Positions 58,663 to 64,000 of a stretch of DNA of 64,000 nt are shown piece by piece; the stretch's first letter is position 1; each line of letters opens with the position of its first letter. The position numbers and the translations under genes were made by a program. The notes under the pieces were generated by a model. That model saw only the letters and a program-made list of their open reading frames with translations. It made no database searches and was not told the DNA's origin. Source of the DNA: Actinomycetospora straminea (lineage in GTDB: Bacteria; Actinomycetota; Actinomycetes; Mycobacteriales; Pseudonocardiaceae); contig NZ_JAQZAN010000001.1 in assembly GCF_028737255.1 (NCBI RefSeq), forward strand, positions 248,001-312,000, given 5' to 3'.

Positions 58663-61233
58663 ATGAGCCCGCTCCAGATCCAGTGGGATCGCATCCGCCG
58701 GCGGTGGGTGCTGATCCTCGTCATCGGCATCGTGGCAGCGGCCGGCTCCCTGGGGGCCTCGCTCCTGCAGGGGTCGACCTACACCGGCCGGTCGGCGCTG
58801 ACCATCGTGTCGCAGGACCGCGCGCCCGAGCAGGACACCGTCCTGGCCCAGGGGTATGCCGACTACTTCAACCAGGCGTCGTCGCAGCAGCAGCTGCGCC
58901 AGACCGCCGGGGTGCCGTCGTCGGTGGGTCTCAACGCCCGCATCGCCGCGGCGAGCCCGATCGTCTACATCGAGGCGGTCGCCGACAGCCCCGACGTGGC
59001 CTCCGAGTCGGCCACGAAGATGGCGGTCGCGCTGCGGGACGACGTGAACTCCAGCCTCAGCGGCGGCGAGGCCCAGCGGCAGCAGGTCGAGACGCTCACC
59101 CAGCAGCGTGACGCGGCGCGCGCGGCGGGCAACACGAGCGAGGCCAACCGCTTCCAGGACCAGATCGACGACCTGAGCAGCACCACCAACCAGCTGCAGG
59201 ACCTCCAGCTCAACGCCGGCGTCGTCTCGAACCCCACCAACGCGGGCCGCAACGCCGGCGCCGCGCTGGTCGGCGGCCTGCTCCTCGGTGCCCTGCTCGC
59301 CATGGCGCTCGGGCGCTTCGAGAACCGCATCGTGACGCCGAGCGAGGTCCGTGACCGCCTGGGCCTGCAGGTCCTCGCGGTGGTCGGGGGCAAGCGCCGC
59401 TCCGGCGAGAACGCCCGCAACGAGATGCTGCGGGCGCTCATGGGGCTGACCAACGCCCACGGCATGCCGGTCCCCGGCTCGCTCGCGATCACCGGCCCGA
59501 GCACCGCCCGCGCCTCCAAGACGCGGGTCGCGGTCGCCCTCGCCGGGCTGCGCGCCCTGCAGGGCCAGACGACGCTGCTCGTCCAGGCCGACCTCGAGAG
59601 CGACGCCGGCGGCTCGTCGGAGCTCGCCTCGATGTCCGGTGTCGCCGACTTCCTCGCCGAGCGCGGTGACAGCCGCATCGACGGCAAGGTGTTCTCGAAC
59701 GGGCGCGCCCTGCTCGTCTCGCCGCGCGGCAGCAAGCGTGACGACCTGTTCGCGCTGTTCTCCCGCTCGCACGTCTCGCGCCTGCTCGCGCAGGGCCGGA
59801 TGCTCGCCGACCTCGTGATCGTCGACGCCCCGCCCGCCGAGAGCGTCGAGGGCCAGGTCGTGTGCTCGGCCGCCGACCGCGCGCTGCTCATCGTCGAGGA
59901 GGGCCAGACCCGCTCGCGCGACGCCACCGCGGCGCTCGACGCGCTGGCCCGCTCCGGCGGCACCGCGCTCGGCGTGGTGCTGGTGCGCAACCCCGGCCAG
60001 CTCGCCGACCCCGGCTTCCTCGCCGAGCGCTCCTGGACCCCGGCGCGCCTGCCGGCCGGCCCGCCGGTGCCCCCGGCGCCCGGCGGCGGTCCTGGCGGTC
60101 CTGGAGGTCCCGGTGGCCCCGCCGGCCAGGGCGGCCCTGGTGGTCCCGGCGGCCCCGGTGGCGCCCCGGCCCCGGCCCGTCCGGCGCAGGTCCCGCCGGC
60201 CGACCGGACCGCGCCGATCTCCCGCGAGAAGCTCGAGGAGGCCCGCGCCGCGATGGGCGCCGGCGCCGCGGCCGGTGCCGTCGCCGGTGCCGCGTCGGGC
60301 TCCGAGGGCGCCAACGGCGCGCCGGTGAACGGCGTCGCCAAGCCCACCAACGGCAGCGCGGTGCGCGGCGGGGCGTCCTCGGCGTCCTCGGCAGCCGCGG
60401 GGTCGGGTCAGCCCGCCAACGGCACTCCCCGGCGCGAGGACCCGTCGGCGCGTGCGGGCGGGAAGTCCTCGCCCGGCGGCGCGCCCCAGTGCGGGTCGGC
60501 CGCCAAGCCGTCCCCGGGCGCCAAGCCCTCGCCGGGCGGTACGCCGCAGGGCGGCTCGGGCACGAAGCCGCCCGCGGGCGGCACCAACGCCCCCAGCGGC
60601 CAGGGCGGCCAGGGCACGCCCGCCGGCCAGGCCGGTGGCGCCGCGGGTGCGGCCGGGGTAGCCGCCGCCGGTGCCGCCGGTGCTGCGGCCGCCAAGCCGG
60701 GCGCCAAGCCCACCGGGAACGCGCCCCAGCCGGCCGCCGGCGCGGCGCCCGGTGCGTCGTCGACGCCGTCGCCGTCCGGGCCCGCCGGTCCGTCGGGACC
60801 CGGCTCCACCCCCGCCGGTGAGGCCCCGGGCGTCAGCGTGCACACGCGCCGCACCTCGGGCGCGAAGCCGTCGCCGAGCCCGAAGCCCAACCCCGGCAGC
60901 GGCCCCAAGCCGACCGGCCCGCAGCCCGGCGGGCCGGCCGCCGGGGCGCCGGCCCGGCCCGGCGGCCCGGCCAACGGGGCGCAGGGCCCGGCGGGCGGGG
61001 CCCAGGGCCCGGCGGGCGGGGCGCAGGGGGCGAAGCCCGCGGGCAAGGCCGACACGGCCTCCGCCTCGCCCAGCTCGCCCCCCGGCGCCAAGCGGGTCGG
61101 CGTCGCGCGGTTCTCGCGCAGCGCGACCCCGACGAGCTCGAGCACCGCCGCGCCCGGCACGAAGGGCGGCGCGTCGGAGGCCAGCCACGGCAACCTGTCG
61201 GCGCCGACGGTCACGATGCGCACCGAGAAGTAG
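58663..61233 (+). CDS. Wzz/BY-kinase-like polysaccharide co-polymerase with 390-residue disordered tail
   Basis: An 856-residue protein. The Wzz domain is bounded by helices RRWVLILVIGIVAAAGSLGA (about 12-31) and AALVGGLLLGALLAMALG (about 205-222), with a periplasmic helical part containing a Gln-rich coil. A BY-kinase-like domain follows: Walker A region is altered (ITGPSTARASKTRVAVALA, lacking the usual GEGKS pattern), A' is TLLVQADLES, Walker B LADLVIVDAPPAES. From about residue 460 on, the chain is Gly/Pro/Ala-rich with collagen-like GGPGGPGG runs and no Tyr-rich tail. ATG 58663 follows GAAAGG. It probably sets chain length; kinase activity is doubtful. Confidence 0.85.
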   Translation: MSPLQIQWDRIRRRWVLILVIGIVAAAGSLGASLLQGSTYTGRSALTIVSQDRAPEQDTVLAQGYADYFNQASSQQQLRQTAGVPSSVGLNARIAAASPIVYIEAVADSPDVASESATKMAVALRDDVNSSLSGGEAQRQQVETLTQQRDAARAAGNTSEANRFQDQIDDLSSTTNQLQDLQLNAGVVSNPTNAGRNAGAALVGGLLLGALLAMALGRFENRIVTPSEVRDRLGLQVLAVVGGKRRSGENARNEMLRALMGLTNAHGMPVPGSLAITGPSTARASKTRVAVALAGLRALQGQTTLLVQADLESDAGGSSELASMSGVADFLAERGDSRIDGKVFSNGRALLVSPRGSKRDDLFALFSRSHVSRLLAQGRMLADLVIVDAPPAESVEGQVVCSAADRALLIVEEGQTRSRDATAALDALARSGGTALGVVLVRNPGQLADPGFLAERSWTPARLPAGPPVPPAPGGGPGGPGGPGGPAGQGGPGGPGGPGGAPAPARPAQVPPADRTAPISREKLEEARAAMGAGAAAGAVAGAASGSEGANGAPVNGVAKPTNGSAVRGGASSASSAAAGSGQPANGTPRREDPSARAGGKSSPGGAPQCGSAAKPSPGAKPSPGGTPQGGSGTKPPAGGTNAPSGQGGQGTPAGQAGGAAGAAGVAAAGAAGAAAAKPGAKPTGNAPQPAAGAAPGASSTPSPSGPAGPSGPGSTPAGEAPGVSVHTRRTSGAKPSPSPKPNPGSGPKPTGPQPGGPAAGAPARPGGPANGAQGPAGGAQGPAGGAQGAKPAGKADTASASPSSPPGAKRVGVARFSRSATPTSSSTAAPGTKGGASEASHGNLSAPTVTMRTEK

Positions 61234-61287
61234 CCGAGAAGTAGGCGAGGAGCAGTCGAGCAGTCGCGGCGGCCGCGACGAGCACGG

Positions 61288-61319
61288 ACGGCGGGAGGGC
61301 CTGGTGGCCCTCCCGCCGT
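61288..61319. terminator. perfect terminator hairpin after the wzz-like gene
   Basis: ACGGCGGGAGGGCC (61288-61301) and GGCCCTCCCGCCGT (61306-61319) pair exactly over TGGT, between the wzz-like gene and the convergent epimerase gene. Confidence 0.8.
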
Positions 61320-61357
61320 CGTCGTTCCCGGGGTGTGTCGGGCGGTGTCAGGTGGTG

Positions 61358-62314
61358 TCAGGAGGCGCCGAGCACGCCGCGCATCCACGCCGCCTGGGCG
61401 GCCAGGCCCTCCTCGAGGGTCACGGCGGGACGCCATCCGAGGACCTCGGCCGCGCGGGAGGCGTCGCCGCCGGTGCGGAAGACGTCCCCCGCGGTCCGGT
61501 CGTGGCGCACGATCTGCAGCTCCCGTCCGACGACGCGCTCGAGCACCGCCAGCGCCTCGTTCAGCGAGACGCTGCTGCCGCCCGAGATGTTGAGGACCGT
61601 GCCGGGCGGGCTCGGCCGGTCGGCGGCCAGCAGGTTGGCCTCGACGATGTCGTCGACGTAGGTGAAGTCGCGGACCTGCTCGCCGGTGCCGAAGACGGTG
61701 ATGGGCTCGCCCAGCAGGCCCGCGCGCACGAACCGCGTGAACGCCATGTCGGGACGCTGGCGGGGGCCGTAGACGGTGAAGTAGCGCAGCGAGACCGTCG
61801 GCACGCCGAAGTTCGACGCGTAGAGCGTGCAGAGGTGCTCGGCGGCGAGCTTGGTGACGCCGTACGGGCTGACCGGGCGCGGGAGGTCGGTCTCCAGCGT
61901 CGGGTAGCGCTCCGCATCGCCGTAGACCGACGACGAGCTGGCGTAGACGAAACGCTGCAGCGTGTCCGACGTCCGCGCGACCTCGAGGAGCCGCTGGGTG
62001 AGCTCCACGTTGTTGCGGGTGTAGACGGCGAACTCCTCGCCCCAGCTGCTGCGCACGCCCGGCTGCCCGGCCTGGTGCACGACGTGGGTGACGCCGTCGA
62101 GCAGCGCGGGCAGGTCGGTGGCGGTCAGGTCGGCGTCGACGAACCGGAAGCGCTCGCCCTCGATCGTCGCGAGGTTGTCCTTCTTCTGCGTCGTGTCGTA
62201 GTAGTCGGTGAAGCAGTCGACGCCCACCGTCTCGACCCCGGCGGCGGCGAGCCGGCGGCAGATCGTGCTGCCGACGAAGCCCGCGGCCCCCGTGACGAGG
62301 TACCTGTCGGTCAT
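61358..62314 (-). CDS. NAD-dependent sugar-nucleotide epimerase/dehydratase (UDP-glucuronate 4-epimerase-like)
   Basis: A 318-residue extended SDR: YLVTGAAGFVGSTICRRLAA (NAD site), DCFTDYYDTTQKKDNLATI (a segment typical of uronate epimerases), YASSSSVYG and SPYGVTKLAAEHLC (Tyr-x3-Lys). RYFTVYGPRQRPDMAFTRFV is the typical substrate block. Its likely product is a UDP-uronic or related sugar for the surrounding exopolysaccharide genes. ATG 62314 has GGGGAG upstream. It converges on the wzz-like gene and diverges from the polymerase gene. Confidence 0.88.
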   Translation of the reverse strand: MTDRYLVTGAAGFVGSTICRRLAAAGVETVGVDCFTDYYDTTQKKDNLATIEGERFRFVDADLTATDLPALLDGVTHVVHQAGQPGVRSSWGEEFAVYTRNNVELTQRLLEVARTSDTLQRFVYASSSSVYGDAERYPTLETDLPRPVSPYGVTKLAAEHLCTLYASNFGVPTVSLRYFTVYGPRQRPDMAFTRFVRAGLLGEPITVFGTGEQVRDFTYVDDIVEANLLAADRPSPPGTVLNISGGSSVSLNEALAVLERVVGRELQIVRHDRTAGDVFRTGGDASRAAEVLGWRPAVTLEEGLAAQAAWMRGVLGAS

Positions 62315-62482
62315 GTCTTCTCCCCCGTAGCGGTGCGGGACCACGACCCATCGAACCCGGTCGGCCGCCGCGGTCCGCGACGGCCCCGTCCGCACCCCTC
62401 GCGCCGCCGGATATCCTGGCCGTGCGCGACTCCGGCGCCCGTCCGCGGTGCCGGCCAGCCGACCGGAGACGAGAGGGCGCCG

Positions 62483-62533
62483 ATGACCCCGATCACGGGA
62501 GGCCCGGCGGCAGCGCCGGGTGAGCGACGGTGA
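62483..62533 (+). CDS. possible 16-codon leader ORF overlapping the polymerase start
   Basis: ATG 62483 follows GAGAGG at good spacing and reads MTPITGGPAAAPGERR to a TGA at 62531. That TGA overlaps the GTG start of the large polymerase gene (GTGA). The large gene itself has only a weak ribosome site, so this short ORF could couple ribosomes into it. No other support. Confidence 0.3.
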   Translation: MTPITGGPAAAPGERR

Positions 62534-64000
62534 GCCTGCTCCCCGGTGGCGTGCGCGACCGGTCGCGCGGCGAGTTCGTCATCGGCGCCGTGGTCGTCGT
62601 TATGGCCGCCGGCATCGCCTTCGCGGCGCCCGGCCAGGCAGGCCTCCTGCTGGCCGCGCTCGGCGTGGGCGCGGCGGTGTTCGCGCTCGCCCTCAACAAC
62701 CCGCTGATCGCGCTCCTGCTGGTCGTGCTGGCGAGCTTCGGCCGCACCGCCCAGAAGGAGATCATCTCGGCCGAGGCGCTGACGCCGCTGTTCTACGCCA
62801 TGGTCCTCGCGCTGGCGCTCGCCGTGGCCCGCCGGGCCAAGGAGATGCCCCGGCTCGGGACCGTCGAGTGGCTGATGACGACGTACCTCGTCTGGAACAT
62901 CATCTCGGCGCTCCTGCCCCACCCCGAGGTCGACCCCATCACCGAGCAGACGGCCGAGGTCTACCGCTGGATCTTCAGCGGCACGATCCTGCCGTTCGTC
63001 GTCTACGTGGTCGCCAAGTCGGTCCTCGACACCGAGAAGTCCGTCCGCTGGCTGCTGTGGACGACGGTCGGCATGGCCGCCTACTCGGCCTGGGTCAGCA
63101 TCATCCAGTTCCACGGCCCGCGGCGGCTCGTGTGGCCGCGCTTCATCGTCGAGGCCCCGAACTGGGAGGGGCGCGCGGTCGGGGTGTTCAACCAGCCCGT
63201 GGTCAACGGGATGCTGCTGGTCATGGGCTTCGTCGTGTGCCTGTTCCTCGCGACGCGGCCGGGGACCCGCCGGGGCCTGCGCTGGGCGCTGTACGCCCTC
63301 ACCCTCCCGATGGCCTACGCGGTGTACCTGACCCACACGCGGTCCGCGCTGCTCTCGCTCGTCGTCGCCCTGATCCTCGGGGCGGTCCTCGCGAAGGGCT
63401 GGCGGCGGCCCTTCGTCGTCTACCTCGCGCTCGGGGCGGTCGGGGTCGCGGCCAACGCGTCGTCGTTCTTCTCCGCCGACCGGTCCGAGGGCGGCATCGG
63501 CTCGTCCAACGAGATCTACGACCGGCTCAACATCATGGCGACGTCGCTCAAGGCGCTCGCCGAGCACCCGTTCCTCGGCATCGGGATCGGGCAGTTCCGG
63601 GCCTACAACACCTACCAGCACGTCTCCTGGTCCCAGGAGATCGACTGGAACCGCGGCCGCGGCATCATCTCGCACCAGAACGAGCTCGGGATCGCCGCCG
63701 AGCTCGGCCTGCCCGGGGTCCTGCTCTGGATCTCGGTGCTGCTCGGTGTGCTGTTCCTGCTCTACCGGGCCCTGCGGGAGCTGCCCGAGGGCACGTTCCT
63801 CGGACGTCCGCTCGCGGTCCTCGGCGCGATCGCCATGGTCATGCTCGTGGCCAACGGCGCGACGGTCGACCTGCGCATCCTCGACTTCGCCGGCCTGCTG
63901 TGCTTCCTCTACGCCGGCATGGTCGTCGGCCAGCTCGAGCGCTTCCGCGACACGCGCCCCGCACCCCGTCCGGGCACGCCCGGCGCGGGCCTGCCCGGCG
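62530..64000 (+). CDS. O-antigen ligase/polymerase-family membrane protein (3' truncated)
   Basis: The frame starts with GTG 62530, nine bases after an in-frame stop, and stays open to the window end (about 490 codons). The product is a polytopic membrane protein with at least ten helices (for example FVIGAVVVVMAAGIAFAAPG, ALLLVVLASFGR, FVVYVVAKSVL). The large periplasmic loop before LAEHPFLGIGIGQFRAYNTY, followed by SHQNELGIAAELGLPGVLLW, is the Wzy_C/O-antigen ligase signature; the T-H-T-R-S segment YLTHTRSALLSLVV is equally typical. It should polymerise or ligate the repeat unit. Confidence 0.88.
   Translation, partial: MSLLPGGVRDRSRGEFVIGAVVVVMAAGIAFAAPGQAGLLLAALGVGAAVFALALNNPLIALLLVVLASFGRTAQKEIISAEALTPLFYAMVLALALAVARRAKEMPRLGTVEWLMTTYLVWNIISALLPHPEVDPITEQTAEVYRWIFSGTILPFVVYVVAKSVLDTEKSVRWLLWTTVGMAAYSAWVSIIQFHGPRRLVWPRFIVEAPNWEGRAVGVFNQPVVNGMLLVMGFVVCLFLATRPGTRRGLRWALYALTLPMAYAVYLTHTRSALLSLVVALILGAVLAKGWRRPFVVYLALGAVGVAANASSFFSADRSEGGIGSSNEIYDRLNIMATSLKALAEHPFLGIGIGQFRAYNTYQHVSWSQEIDWNRGRGIISHQNELGIAAELGLPGVLLWISVLLGVLFLLYRALRELPEGTFLGRPLAVLGAIAMVMLVANGATVDLRILDFAGLLCFLYAGMVVGQLERFRDTRPAPRPGTPGAGLPG

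Noticed and set aside
60090-60180. Collagen-like repeats as a possible separate gene
   Set aside because: The frame is continuous with the wzz-like gene and there is no stop or new start.
57124-61188. Very long open frame antisense to the AlgD-type, glycosyltransferase and wzz-like genes
   Set aside because: Composition is Arg/Gly/Ala-rich with no domains, and the opposite strand has clear motifs. Stop codons are simply rare in this GC-rich DNA.
1-64000. tRNA, rRNA, riboswitch, CRISPR, prophage or insertion sequence
   Set aside because: Reading by eye gave no tRNA-like cloverleaf, no transposase or integrase motif, and no repeat-spacer pattern. A covariance-model scan could still find small RNAs.

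Overview
The window comes from a very GC-rich actinobacterium. Third codon positions are almost always G or C, GTG and TTG starts are common, several genes look leaderless, and there is a mycobacterial-type envelope enzyme set (L,D-transpeptidase, PASTA class A PBP). The style fits Pseudonocardiaceae (Pseudonocardia or Actinomycetospora-like), which is an inference from gene content and not a database result. I saw no rRNA, tRNA, CRISPR array, phage or insertion sequence. Most genes are short transcription units on alternating strands, often with 4-base start/stop overlaps and hairpins at convergent ends.

Layout. 0-17.5 kb: an alpha/beta hydrolase fragment; scattered members of a probable conserved group (LPG-synthase-like membrane protein, SAM methyltransferase, GT4 glycosyltransferase, a pterin-synthase homologue with an altered zinc site, an MDR dehydrogenase, and a CDP-alcohol phosphotransferase fused to a sulfatase-like domain); a divergent PBP/L,D-transpeptidase pair; a monooxygenase/acyltransferase operon; a stand-alone Clp N-domain protein; and a degenerate repeat array. 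17.6-34.4 kb: a class F sortase downstream of a frameshifted ORF, two DinB-fold enzymes in the window's first third, an OafA-type acyltransferase, a DUF2235 hydrolase, a secreted heparin-lyase-like protein, a UDP-glucose dehydrogenase and small proteins.

34.4-42.6 kb is a coherent redox/metal module: PepSY protein, DUF5134 membrane protein, Cys-rich protein, ECF sigma factor, zf-HC2 anti-sigma, DsbA-like thioredoxin, VKOR and a copper P-type ATPase (frameshifted). Four sites share the same promoter-like pattern, GGGAAC-N17-CGAC, in front of sigma, anti-sigma, DsbA-like and VKOR-ATPase. This looks like an autoregulated ECF regulon tying disulfide formation to copper transport.

42.9-46.6 kb is a tightly overlapped four-gene operon (two coiled-coil proteins, a Gly-rich membrane protein, an OmpA lipoprotein) that I cannot assign to any known system. 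Next comes a fused glycine/sarcosine plus dimethylglycine methyltransferase for glycine betaine, an aminotransferase and a PhyH-type dioxygenase. From 52.6 kb to the end is an extracellular polysaccharide region: GalE, polysaccharide deacetylase, CelD-like acyltransferase, AlgD-type GDP-mannose dehydrogenase, glycosyltransferase, Wzz/BY-kinase-like protein with a long disordered tail, a sugar-nucleotide epimerase, and a polymerase/ligase cut off by the window end.

Three families of intergenic structured repeats punctuate the map: long 2-to-4-base-loop palindromes, an AGCGAAGGACGCC-type hairpin array, and a 45-48 bp element whose three copies show a compensatory stem change.
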